NCBI GenBank assembly: GCA_003538975.1
Contig: DPQQ01000010.1
Span: forward strand, 205,840 to 240,581
Direction: 5' to 3'
DNA from: Clostridiales bacterium
GTDB taxonomy: Bacteria > Bacillota > Clostridia > Christensenellales > Borkfalkiaceae
DNA length: 34,742 nt
Part shown: positions 5,691-14,054 of the stretch, piece by piece
Layout: every line of letters begins with the position of its first letter
Numbering within the stretch: position 1 is the first letter of the stretch
The notes under the pieces: generated by a model
What the model was told of the DNA's origin: nothing
Database searches by the model: none
The model's input: the letters and a program-made list of their open reading frames with translations, nothing else
Translations under genes and position numbers: made by a program

Positions 5691-8351
5691 ATGAAGGCAG
5701 TTAAAGGAATATGTAAAAATTTAATAAACACCGTAATTGTCTGCATTATGGCGGCGATATTGTTTTCGGTCATGACGTTTTGCTGGCTTGCCGATACGGG
5801 CAACACTTTTGTGATGAATTTTAACTCGTCAACCGCTTCGGCATACTTTGCGGGCGGTAACGGCAGTAAGGACGAACCGTACAAAATAAGCACGCCCGTA
5901 CACATGTACAACTTCGCATGGCTGCAGTATCTGGGGTATTTTAACCTTAAAGATAATTTTAACAACGGCAGGGCGCAGAGCTTTTTCGAGCTGACCGACA
6001 ATATAGACATGTCGAGTATAGCCATACCGCCGATCGGCACAAGGGAATATCCCTTTATCGGCTACTTTAACGGCAACGGCAAAACGGTATATAACGTAAC
6101 GGTTTCAAATTCCGAAGCCGATTTTACAAGACGTCCGTCGACCGCTCAATTCCGGAATAACGTGCTTACTATGGCTGACAGTAAATTTACCAACGTCGAT
6201 ATAGTGGGACTTTTCGGGGTAACGGGCGACTTCAACTCGTTTATCGCGAATAGCTATGAAAAGAAGGACGCTACGACTGGAAAGAAAAAGACCGTGCTTG
6301 TAAACGGTGTGCCAACCGAGATAGTTGTTAAAAATAAGGATGAATCTTCCGGTACAGGCACGGGCACAATGACAAGCAATAAGCTTGAACCGCTTCCGTC
6401 CGGAAACACGGCAGAAAACGTCGTGTATTACTCCGGTATGAACGTCAATAGCATGTATATCGACAAAATAACGGTTAAAAGCGTTTCGCCTAAAACTCTT
6501 GTGGGGCTTGCGGCAGGGTATATAAGCAGTACCCTGCAGGACGTCGGCGTGTACCGCAGTAAGGTATCGGTAAGCAGTGATACGGACGGCGGAGTAAGCG
6601 GTATAACGACCGTAAAAGGCACCGTAAAAGAATACGGAACTACTATTTCGGAATATTCTTTAGTAGGCGACTATGATGAAGAAAACGTCGGCTGGACCGA
6701 AGTACCTGTTGAAGGCTCCGGCGATAGCGCAGCTTGGGGCGGCTCTATCGACATGCGTACGTTGAACAGAAGATTAACGTATATTCAGAACTCGAAAAAA
6801 AGTATTCGGGGAACTGTTTCGTCTGATGTTTATCCAATTCCTGTCTATAACTCCGGTTTTAATTTTTACGGAACGGCAGGCACTAATAAATCGCCATTTT
6901 TATGGAATACAACGATACAAGTGCTTTCAAATTTATATAGCGGTACCGTGTTGCCATTAAATATTGATAAATCCGCAATGTTGTTGGATAAAGCAACCGA
7001 TGGTAATACGAATGAAAAATATAATAATGGAAATTCTGAGATTTTGGCAAAAATGAATACAGGGTATATTGTCGGTAATAGTAATAAACCCAAGAATGTT
7101 ATTATGCAGACGATTATTAGACCTTTAAGAGACGGCACCTATGCTTCGATATCTAATTCTTTTTCCGCTACAGGAACAGAGTATGTTACTTCAGAGTTCG
7201 CAATGCTTACTGTAATAGGAGAAAAAACGACGAATGGATATGAATATAATACGTACCGTATTGTGGATGATTATAATAAAACAAAATATAAAGCAGATGA
7301 AGCACTTAATGGAATTACAAATAAGAGCATTACAAAATTGTCACTGAAAAGATACGTAGTAAAAGATATTAACAACAAAGACATAGGAGTAAGAGCTCAA
7401 TTTGACAGTACAATGAGCGGCACCAAAACAGTACACGGAATTAAATTTAATTCTGATAAAGGCATAGAAGTTCCGTTTAACGCATCATACGATACTTATA
7501 AATCTGATAATTATAGTAATGATACTTCTGATACGATTGCCGGGAAAACTGTAATTCGTCATAGTGCCGATATTAATGGGGTTCATTATGATGATTATCC
7601 GTTTATAAAAGGCGGGATAAATTTTAGTGTAAGTAAACCAGGCTATATTACCGCTATCGGGGCAACAATAGCAACGTCATCTACGACGACTGAAAATTCT
7701 GTTCGTTGTTTTGATTTGTTTGAGGTAAAAAGATCGGGAGAGAATATCGAAAGTGTTAAAAAAATATCTCAGATTTATATGAACGGAGACGATTTGGAAA
7801 CCATAGAATATAATCAGTCTGGCGCAGGTACGTGCGTTATTGACTTTACTGCGCTAACAAATTTGAAAAAGCAGTATGCATATTATTTTGAAATTCCTGT
7901 AAAAAAGGGCGATTATGTGATAAGTGCTTCGAAAGACCAAACGAGAACGAATATACCAACACTTATGTACCTTGACATAGGGGCGAACGGTGAAGGGGAA
8001 AGCGGCGATACGGTAGAACTTCCGTATACCATGCAATCGGTAGATTTTGTAAGCGTACCCACAGGCTTCGACGATAAAAATATTATTCAGACGGTAAAAA
8101 CGACAGATTCCGCCGGAAACGAAACGGCGACCTATCCCGCGTATAAGGACGTAGGGTTCGCTGTCGATTCGGGTACCGATACCGTTTATTATAAGCGTAA
8201 ATCTTACGACAGCCTGCCTTCCGGGGACGGCGAAATAGGAACGGCGGTTTACTTCTGGCGATTGAATCATGCCATAAACATAAGCGGATTCCCGTCGAGC
8301 TATGTCGGAAACGGCGGCAACGACGACGAAACGAACGCAAAGTGGGACTGA
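5691..8351 (+). CDS. Large secreted beta-helix/GLUG-like surface protein with SipW-type signal
   Basis: The 886-aa protein has an N-terminal hydrophobic helix (about 11-32) ending in TFCWLADTGNTF, similar to the SipW-dependent signals of its neighbours. Residues 50-180 read like a GLUG-type right-handed beta-helix module: GSKDEPYKISTPVHMYNFA, FELTDNIDMSS, IPPIGTREYPFIGYFNGNGK and VDIVGLFGVTG. The remainder is Ser/Thr/Asn/Gly-rich with no recognised catalytic motif and no C-terminal anchor. It is probably an extracellular adhesin or matrix component co-expressed with the 4708 protein. GAAAGGAC precedes the ATG. The middle of the gene (about 6785-7970) is distinctly more AT-rich than both ends, which suggests a recombined segment. 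The 152 bases before it hold only AT-rich TAACAATTATTA-type short repeats. Confidence 0.65.
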   Translation: MKAVKGICKNLINTVIVCIMAAILFSVMTFCWLADTGNTFVMNFNSSTASAYFAGGNGSKDEPYKISTPVHMYNFAWLQYLGYFNLKDNFNNGRAQSFFELTDNIDMSSIAIPPIGTREYPFIGYFNGNGKTVYNVTVSNSEADFTRRPSTAQFRNNVLTMADSKFTNVDIVGLFGVTGDFNSFIANSYEKKDATTGKKKTVLVNGVPTEIVVKNKDESSGTGTGTMTSNKLEPLPSGNTAENVVYYSGMNVNSMYIDKITVKSVSPKTLVGLAAGYISSTLQDVGVYRSKVSVSSDTDGGVSGITTVKGTVKEYGTTISEYSLVGDYDEENVGWTEVPVEGSGDSAAWGGSIDMRTLNRRLTYIQNSKKSIRGTVSSDVYPIPVYNSGFNFYGTAGTNKSPFLWNTTIQVLSNLYSGTVLPLNIDKSAMLLDKATDGNTNEKYNNGNSEILAKMNTGYIVGNSNKPKNVIMQTIIRPLRDGTYASISNSFSATGTEYVTSEFAMLTVIGEKTTNGYEYNTYRIVDDYNKTKYKADEALNGITNKSITKLSLKRYVVKDINNKDIGVRAQFDSTMSGTKTVHGIKFNSDKGIEVPFNASYDTYKSDNYSNDTSDTIAGKTVIRHSADINGVHYDDYPFIKGGINFSVSKPGYITAIGATIATSSTTTENSVRCFDLFEVKRSGENIESVKKISQIYMNGDDLETIEYNQSGAGTCVIDFTALTNLKKQYAYYFEIPVKKGDYVISASKDQTRTNIPTLMYLDIGANGEGESGDTVELPYTMQSVDFVSVPTGFDDKNIIQTVKTTDSAGNETATYPAYKDVGFAVDSGTDTVYYKRKSYDSLPSGDGEIGTAVYFWRLNHAINISGFPSSYVGNGGNDDETNAKWD

Positions 8352-8462
8352 CAAACCGACGGCGTAGCCTGCAAATTATCGGCTTTGTTATCGTTCTTGC
8401 GGAATTTCCCGCAAAAAATGACGGAACGACAGGTAAATTGCGCTAAAAAAACAAAAAAACAG

Positions 8463-8491
8463 TTGACAACGTTATAAACGATATGTTAAAC
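8463..8491 (+). promoter_or_regulatory. Probable sigma-A promoter of unit 2
   Basis: TTGACA at 8463-8468 is followed after 17 bases by TTAAAC (8486-8491), with a TG just before it (extended -10 type). Transcription would start a few bases before riboswitch B. The -10 match is weak. Confidence 0.55.
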
Positions 8492-8507
8492 TTTTTTTGA
8501 ACAGAAT

Positions 8508-8626
8508 ATCAGGGGCAAAACCGTCGTGAGGCGGCGACGCAAAGCCAAGAAACTTTTACGGTTTACTAAAGAGATTCAAAAAAGCTTTTAAGTAAATCCA
8601 CCAAAGAAAGTTCGTCCGGTTGCAAT
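8508..8626 (+). promoter_or_regulatory. Cyclic-di-GMP-I (GEMM-I) riboswitch B
   Basis: Core elements are the same as in riboswitch A: AGGGGCAAAACC, P2 capped by GTGA, GACGCAAAGCC, and TCCGGTTGC. The G20-equivalent is G (8514). P3 is longer than in A and carries an extra helix, GGTTTACT with AGTAAATC. The 3' half and about 60 bases beyond the terminator are close to those of riboswitch A, so the two leaders arose by duplication. It controls the operon from 8810 onward. Confidence 0.9.
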
Positions 8627-8656
8627 TACGTTTACAGCGTTATTGCAACCTTTTTT
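8618..8656 (+). terminator. Riboswitch B terminator
   Basis: GGTTGCAAT (8618-8626) pairs with ATTGCAACC (8642-8650) and is followed by TTTTTT. The loop sequence differs from that of riboswitch A at a single base. The 150 bases to the next gene contain no other clear element than a GGAG ribosome binding site. Confidence 0.9.
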
Positions 8657-8809
8657 ATTTGTAAAACCGCGTTACACCGAACCGCCGTGTATAATCGCCG
8701 GGCAAGGCGTTTATGCGGACGGGGCAAGGGCAGCCGCGACTGACCGTAAAAACGGCAAAGCGGACGGAGAAACGCAAAAAAGGAAAGGAAAAGGTTAAAG
8801 GAGAGCGGC

Positions 8810-9769
8810 ATGGAATCGATAGATATAAAAAATATTGAATTACAAGCCGCCTCCGCGACCTTGCCCGAATCCGGAACGGCAACCGCCGAACTCGAAACTA
8901 CAACGGTAGAAGCGGAAAATATCGCCGAACCCGAATCCGAAACGGCAACCGCCGCCGACAAAGAAACCCAGACCGAAACCGACCGGATAAATTTTTGTAA
9001 AGAACTCGTCTTAAAAAGCGGCGTTCGTCCGGTAGAATTAAAGTTTGAAAGGGTTTACGACTGCTTTTCGAGCGCGGTACTCGGGTTTATCGGCAAAGTT
9101 TACGTAGCGGGCGGCACGCTCGGCATAATAAGCTCGGACGAATATTTGCCCGTTATCGAAACCGCAGAACAGGGCGAGAACGTACTGATAAAAACGCTTT
9201 CGGCTTTTATTGCGGAAGAGAATTTTTATAGGCCCGACTTATATCGGACGGAATTTTTTTCGTTCCCGTGTTCGTCGGACGTAATCGGCAGTAAAACGCT
9301 GTCAAAAAAACTTGCGGATCTTATAGCGATCGAGCCGCGTTTACGCGACAAAATTTGTCTTGTGTTCGGCGGCAAAGTATTGCTTACCGATACGGCGGCT
9401 CTTACTGAATTTTTCGAGGATATCCGTTCAGTCGGCGTAAAAATAGCAATAAAAGATTTCGGGGACAAATATATGCCCGTCACGGTGATAGGCGAAGCGT
9501 TGCCCGACTACTTATTTTTGAAAGAAGAAGCGACAAAAAAGGCAGAAGACAAAAAGAGTTTTACGCCCGTCGGCGCAATAATCAAGTATGCGGCGAGCCT
9601 TGGCGTAAACACCGTTGCCGTCGGCGCGACAAGCGACCTTTGCATAAGGGAACTTTCTTTAAGCGAATGTTTCGGGGTATCGGTAACCGCGGACTATACG
9701 GGCTTGCGGTCGGGCGGCGGCGAAACAACTCTTGAAGAAATAGCTTCTGAAAAGGAGAACGAAGATTGA
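8810..9769 (+). CDS. Catalytically inactive EAL-domain protein (candidate c-di-GMP effector)
   Basis: The 319-aa cytoplasmic protein has an acidic, Thr/Ala/Glu-rich N-terminal tail (1-60) and then a divergent EAL fold. Landmarks align in order: SSDEYLPVIETAEQGENVL (cf. EFIPLAEETG), FFEDIRSVGVKIAIKDFGD (cf. LRxxGVxIAIDDFGTG), LPDYLFLKEE (cf. VDxLKID) and ASLGVNTVAVGATSDL (cf. LGxxVVAEGVE). The EAL motif, the first Asp of DDFG (Lys215 here), the LKID lysine-aspartate pair and the EGVE glutamate are missing, so hydrolysis is not expected. Such EAL relics often bind c-di-GMP or a partner protein. It is the first gene behind riboswitch B and is coupled to the next gene by a 4-base TTGA overlap. 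The fold assignment rests on motif spacing read by eye. Confidence 0.65.
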   Translation: MESIDIKNIELQAASATLPESGTATAELETTTVEAENIAEPESETATAADKETQTETDRINFCKELVLKSGVRPVELKFERVYDCFSSAVLGFIGKVYVAGGTLGIISSDEYLPVIETAEQGENVLIKTLSAFIAEENFYRPDLYRTEFFSFPCSSDVIGSKTLSKKLADLIAIEPRLRDKICLVFGGKVLLTDTAALTEFFEDIRSVGVKIAIKDFGDKYMPVTVIGEALPDYLFLKEEATKKAEDKKSFTPVGAIIKYAASLGVNTVAVGATSDLCIRELSLSECFGVSVTADYTGLRSGGGETTLEEIASEKENED

Positions 9770-10542
9770 AAGGCGAAAAGAAATCGCAAGGAGCGTTAAG
9801 GCGCACTGCGACGGAAGTAAAACGATACCGCACCTATAAGAGGGTTATACCTGCGGTTTCGGGCGTGATAGTCGCTTTACTCGTCATCGTCTACGTGGTG
9901 TCGCTGCTGTTCGGCAAATACGGGAGCTTTACCATAAAGGTAAAAAATTATAACGACAGGAATTACGCCATCTCTCTTTCCGAAACGGACGCGTTTTTGA
10001 ACCCCGTAACCGTACTTAACTCCAAAGCGAACAAAGATATAACAAATATCGACGGGAACAATCTCCCGGAGAATCTTAACGATATAAACGGCGAGCATAA
10101 CGGCAAAAACTACGTGGCTTACACGTTTTACCTTAAAAATACCGGCACGCTCGAATTCAGTTACGACTATAAACTTTTAATTTCAAAAATGACCGCAGAT
10201 ATAGATTCCGCGGTGAGAGTAAGGCTCTACTTTACGCCGTTTTATTACACGGCGGAAAGCGGCGTTTACGACTACGTCGGCAAATACGTCGATTACGCAA
10301 AGCCCAAAACGGGCGGCAACGGCGCGCCGGAAGTAGATCCCGTGGACAGAGTTATGACAAACTTTTCGTCGTCCGGGGTAGTTACCGAAGGGCAGATAGA
10401 CGGATTTAAGCCCGGCGATATTTCAAAGGTGACCGTAGTCATCTGGATAGAAGGCAACGATCCCGACTGCACCGACGACCTTTTAGGCGGCGAATTCAAA
10501 CTCGACATGCTGTTCGAGATTGTAGGCACTAACCAGTCCTGA
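9766..10542 (+). CDS. Membrane-anchored TasA-like surface protein
   Basis: The start is a TTG whose last two bases are in the upstream stop (TTGA), with GGAG about 8 bases before it, so translation is coupled. The 258-aa protein has a basic cytoplasmic head (1-26), one transmembrane helix (about 27-49) and an extracellular beta-rich domain. Segments such as YVAYTFYLKNTG, VRVRLYFTPFYY and VTVVIWIEGNDPDCTDDLLGG resemble exported TasA-type proteins of Clostridia. No SipW-type cleavage motif is seen after the helix, so it may stay anchored and act as base or tether of the structure built by its neighbours. That role is inference. Confidence 0.6.
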   Translation: MKGEKKSQGALRRTATEVKRYRTYKRVIPAVSGVIVALLVIVYVVSLLFGKYGSFTIKVKNYNDRNYAISLSETDAFLNPVTVLNSKANKDITNIDGNNLPENLNDINGEHNGKNYVAYTFYLKNTGTLEFSYDYKLLISKMTADIDSAVRVRLYFTPFYYTAESGVYDYVGKYVDYAKPKTGGNGAPEVDPVDRVMTNFSSSGVVTEGQIDGFKPGDISKVTVVIWIEGNDPDCTDDLLGGEFKLDMLFEIVGTNQS

Positions 10543-10574
10543 TATGTGTAAGGTCAAAATATAAGGATAAAATC

Positions 10575-10740
10575 AGCCTGAACAGGCTTTTCGGATTCTT
10601 TTATCAGACGTTTTTTCATTCCTTTTACCAAACGCGGTAAAACGAAACGAAAAGCCTGACTTCGGGAATTTTATAAGGCCTATTTAAAATAAATTAGTAA
10701 AAATGACGTTGAAGCGTAAGCTAAATTCAAAACAACGTTA
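10575..10740 (+). promoter_or_regulatory. Structured 5' leader of the putative major fibre gene
   Basis: An 11-bp perfect stem pairs CAGGCTTTTCG (10583-10593) with CGAAAAGCCTG (10648-10658) and encloses TTTTACC/GGTAAAA (10623-10642). The first strand can instead pair with AGCCTG at 10575-10580, so two folds exclude each other. A second hairpin, 10704-10711 with 10733-10740, lies just before the ribosome binding site. I do not recognise a known riboswitch class here. Confidence 0.45.
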
Positions 10741-10754
10741 AAGAGAGGTATATC

Positions 10755-11552
10755 ATGAAAAAACTCAAAAAACTTATTCCCGCTCTCTGCATGCTTCTTG
10801 TATCCGCAGTACTTTTGGGAACAACCACCTACGCATGGTTCTCTATGAACACGTCGGTTGCCGCGAACAATCTTGGCGTTACCGCTAAGTCGAACGCAAG
10901 CTATCTTTTAATCGGCAAAGCTGATAACGCTACAGTTAAGACCGGTTCCGATATAAAAGTAGATGAAACGGCTTCAAATGCAAAAGTTTATCCCGTTGCG
11001 TATTTCGACAAAGTTGAAGCTGCTACAAAACTGGGCAACGTAACCCTTAAAGATGTTAACGCTTCTTTTGAAAATAAAGCACACGCTTGGTTTACCGCTA
11101 ACAACGGCAACTCAACCGCTTCGAATGACGATGTTAAAAACATCAGAGAAGTCACTGAAGGAACGGCTGATTATATGGTAACGTATACTTATTACATTAC
11201 GCTTTCTGCAGACTCCGAAGATTATCTTGGCAACCTTAACATTGCTATGACAGAACGTGCTAAACTCGGATCTGAAACAACCGATAACAGCAGTGCTGTT
11301 AATGTTGTGGTTAAAGTTAATGCGCCTAAGACAAAAGATGGCACGGCGGAAGATCAATACGTTAATCTTACCGAAGTTAAAACGGCAGGCTCTGGTTCTA
11401 ACGTTACCGTATATCTTACAAGTAAAACGTCGATCACTGTAACCGTTTACGTTTATATAAACGGCGAAAATTCGGCTGTTACGAGTGCAAATGCAACTGC
11501 TTTATCGGGCAAACTTAATCTTGCGTTTGATCTCGGAACAAACAATGCATAA
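10755..11552 (+). CDS. TasA-like SipW-dependent fibre protein, putative major subunit
   Basis: The 265-aa protein has a basic start, a hydrophobic helix (about 7-24) and then GTTTYAWFSMNTSVAANN, the recurring motif of clostridial proteins with a SipW-dependent signal. The mature part is about 235 residues, rich in Ala, Asn, Thr, Val and Lys, with alternating beta-type stretches such as YMVTYTYYITLS and VTVYLTSKTSITVTVYVYI and no Cys. Such composition fits a self-assembling fibre subunit. It has its own structured leader, a good ribosome binding site (AGAGAGG) and a following stem-loop, and codons drift toward simple GCT/GTT/AAA choices; together these suggest higher expression than its neighbours. 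The signal peptidase gene follows. Confidence 0.7.
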   Translation: MKKLKKLIPALCMLLVSAVLLGTTTYAWFSMNTSVAANNLGVTAKSNASYLLIGKADNATVKTGSDIKVDETASNAKVYPVAYFDKVEAATKLGNVTLKDVNASFENKAHAWFTANNGNSTASNDDVKNIREVTEGTADYMVTYTYYITLSADSEDYLGNLNIAMTERAKLGSETTDNSSAVNVVVKVNAPKTKDGTAEDQYVNLTEVKTAGSGSNVTVYLTSKTSITVTVYVYINGENSAVTSANATALSGKLNLAFDLGTNNA

Positions 11553-11600
11553 CGGTTAATTGTAGTAATACAATAAGAATTTATTGAGTTAAACTGATAA

Positions 11601-11628
11601 GCTTGCGGGGGATACTTCTCCCGCAAGC
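11601..11628 (+). other. Stable stem-loop between fibre gene and signal peptidase gene
   Basis: GCTTGCGGGGGA pairs with TCTCCCGCAAGC around a TACT loop (12 bp, one G-T wobble). No T run follows, so it is not a standard terminator. It may protect the 3' end of the fibre mRNA or cause partial termination, lowering expression of the peptidase gene 37 bases downstream. Confidence 0.55.
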
Positions 11629-11665
11629 ATAATCCGTTTATACGGATAAAAATGGGGTAAAAGGA

Positions 11666-12421
11666 ATGCTCGAAAGTAAAAAAACAAAGACAAAAAAGAT
11701 TATAAACATAGTTGTCAATGTAATCTTGTGGCTAATCGTCGCTTTCAGCTTGTTTGTAACGATTATTGCGGTTTCGGCAAACGTAAACGCAAAAAACGTT
11801 CCTACACTCGGCGGAAAGTGCTACTTAAACGTTTTATCGGATTCTATGAACGCCGATAAACCCGAAGGCGTTGCTTCGGATAAACCCAACGGGTTTAAGA
11901 AAGGTTCGCTAATTATAAGTAAATATATTGCGCAGAATGATGCGGCTATCGACGCGCTTTCGGTCGGCGATATAGTTACGTTTGAATGGGATATCAACGG
12001 TAACGGTCGTATTGATAAAGGAGAATACAATACTCACCGTATCGTGAATATAGAAAGAGACGGCTCGAATAAAGTCGTTTCGGTAACAACGCAGGGCGAT
12101 AACCGTAAAATGGCTGCCGGAACCGAACATTTTCAGCGTTCCGCCATTATAGCGGTTTATACAGGCAAAAAAGTTGCGGGATTCGGAAGCGTACTCGGAT
12201 TTTTAAATTCAAGTCTCGGTTTCGGTCTTTGCATTGTTCTTCCGCTCGCGGCGTTCTTCGTTTACGAACTCATAATTTTTATCAAAACCGTGGCTTCGGT
12301 CAAAAACGACGGCAAAAAGATGATTTCGCAAGCGGACGAAGAACTCATAAAGCAGCGCGCTATAGAAGAATATATTAAAAAACAACAGGCGGAATCCGAT
12401 TCGGGCGAAAAGTCCGAGTAA
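11666..12421 (+). CDS. SipW-type signal peptidase I with an EF-hand-like insertion
   Basis: The 251-aa protein has an N-terminal transmembrane helix (about 13-36), an extracellular catalytic domain and a second helix (about 188-212) with a charged cytoplasmic tail. The S26 peptidase boxes are seen: VLSDSMN with Ser60 as nucleophile, and NTHRIVNI with His124, the Ser-His arrangement of the SipW/ER type rather than Ser-Lys. TQGDNRKM follows but lacks the usual second Asp spacing of GDNNxxxD. Between the two catalytic residues lies DINGNGRIDKGE (109-120), a complete match to the 12-residue calcium-binding EF-hand loop. It stands directly behind the fibre gene, its likely substrate. Confidence 0.85.
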   Translation: MLESKKTKTKKIINIVVNVILWLIVAFSLFVTIIAVSANVNAKNVPTLGGKCYLNVLSDSMNADKPEGVASDKPNGFKKGSLIISKYIAQNDAAIDALSVGDIVTFEWDINGNGRIDKGEYNTHRIVNIERDGSNKVVSVTTQGDNRKMAAGTEHFQRSAIIAVYTGKKVAGFGSVLGFLNSSLGFGLCIVLPLAAFFVYELIIFIKTVASVKNDGKKMISQADEELIKQRAIEEYIKKQQAESDSGEKSE

Positions 12422-12439
12422 TCCGCGATTAAAGGTAAT

Positions 12440-14008
12440 ATGACAGATTTTTTGTACGGCTTCCTGACCTGGTTCAAAGCCTTTTTCGGTAATATTGTAG
12501 ACGGTCTTTGGACTATCGTTAAGGGTATCGGTCTCGGTATAGCCAAAGTTTTCGACTTCCCATATTATTTTAAGCTTTGGCATGACGAAAGCGCGAATTT
12601 CGGCGTGATGGACTGGATTTTATCCGTTCTCGCGTTTATTCTCGCGTTCGCTGTTGTCGCCGGAATTATTTTCCTTATCGTTTTATGGGTACGAAAATTC
12701 ATCCGCTTCCGCTCGACGCTCGTCGGTAACGAAGATCTTTTAGAAGAAATATCAGACCTTCACCGCGACGTGTTAAGACTTACCAACGAAAAGGAACGTA
12801 TCATTCAGCTTAAGGTAGCGCAGGCGGGGCTTTCGTACGAGCAGATGAAGAAGATGTTCGACGAAGAAATGAAACTTGCCGAAGCCGCCGTGAACGAAGA
12901 AACCGGGGAAGCCTTGCCCGACAATTCGCAGACGAGATTTTTACGTCTTGCCGCCGTTGACGAAAAGTACGCCTTTTACGAAGCGCCCAAGTACGACGCG
13001 AGCCTTACTTTAAGAGAACTCTGCGACGATTTAAGGAACTTCGCGTGCTATAACAACGCGCTCTATTACGACGTTAAAACCATAAGACTTATGCTTGCCG
13101 GATTCGCTTCGACAAAGCTTATAATCCTGCAGGGTATATCCGGTACAGGTAAAACTTCGCTCCCGTACGTTATGGGCAAGTATTTCTGCAACGACGCGAC
13201 CATCGCTTCCGTTCAGCCGTCCTGGAGAGACCGCAACGAACTTTTCGGATACTTCAACGAATTCACCAAAAAATTCAACGAAACCGAAGTTTTACGCCGT
13301 ATTTACGAAGCCGGTTACAACGACGACTTAAACGTTATCATTCTCGACGAAATGAACATCGCCCGAGTGGAATATTACTTTGCCGAAATGCTTTCGGTAC
13401 TCGAAATGCCCGATCCCGACGAATGGAAGATCGAACTCGTTCCGTCGTCCTGGGACACCGATCCCGCAAAGCTTAAAGACGGTTGTCTTAAGATCTCGCA
13501 GAACGTATGGTATATCGGCACAATCAACAACGACGATTCCACCTTCTCGGTATCGGATAAGGTTTACGACCGTGCTTTCGTTATCAATCTCGACAGCAAG
13601 GGCATACCCTTCGACGCGCCCAAGACGGACGCTAAGAGAATTTCGTACTCGTACGTCGAAGATTTGTATAACAAGGCTATCGAAGAACATCCCGTTTCGC
13701 AGGAAATGCTCGATAAAATCGAACGCCTCGATCTGTTCGTCATCGAACACTTCCGCGTGGCTTTCGGTAACCGTATCATGAAACAACTTAAAAACTTCGT
13801 CCCGGTTTACGTCGCTTGCGGCGGCACCGAAACCGAAGCCGTAGACTATATTTTCGTCACCAAAGTTTTCCGTAAGTTCGAAAGCCTTAATCTTTCGCTC
13901 ATCCGCGACGAGATAAGACCTCTTATCAACTTTTTGGACGCGGAATTCGGCAAAGGCAGCATGAAGGAAAGTATAGCATACCTTAAACGTTTACAAAAAA
14001 CATATTGA
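12440..14008 (+). CDS. Membrane-anchored McrB-like AAA+ ATPase
   Basis: The 522-aa protein begins with a hydrophobic region and a clear transmembrane helix (about 57-84), then a coiled-coil-like segment (97-150), then an AAA+ core: Walker A GISGTGKT (232-239), Walker B VIILDEMN (299-306), sensor 1 YIGTINNDD and a DRAF box (377-380). The VQPSWRDRNELFGYFN and DEMNIARVEYYFAEML stretches are typical of the McrB branch of the MoxR/McrB AAA+ group. Restriction McrB carries a DNA-binding domain and is soluble; here that place is taken by a membrane segment. The next gene is a McrC/DUF2357-like partner. Placement between two SipW-type peptidases suggests a role in export, assembly or quality control of the surface proteins (inference). 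Confidence 0.75.
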   Translation: MTDFLYGFLTWFKAFFGNIVDGLWTIVKGIGLGIAKVFDFPYYFKLWHDESANFGVMDWILSVLAFILAFAVVAGIIFLIVLWVRKFIRFRSTLVGNEDLLEEISDLHRDVLRLTNEKERIIQLKVAQAGLSYEQMKKMFDEEMKLAEAAVNEETGEALPDNSQTRFLRLAAVDEKYAFYEAPKYDASLTLRELCDDLRNFACYNNALYYDVKTIRLMLAGFASTKLIILQGISGTGKTSLPYVMGKYFCNDATIASVQPSWRDRNELFGYFNEFTKKFNETEVLRRIYEAGYNDDLNVIILDEMNIARVEYYFAEMLSVLEMPDPDEWKIELVPSSWDTDPAKLKDGCLKISQNVWYIGTINNDDSTFSVSDKVYDRAFVINLDSKGIPFDAPKTDAKRISYSYVEDLYNKAIEEHPVSQEMLDKIERLDLFVIEHFRVAFGNRIMKQLKNFVPVYVACGGTETEAVDYIFVTKVFRKFESLNLSLIRDEIRPLINFLDAEFGKGSMKESIAYLKRLQKTY

Positions 14009-14054
14009 TAAATAAACAGTATTTATCTGAAGATTTTGACAGAGAGTGAGCAGT

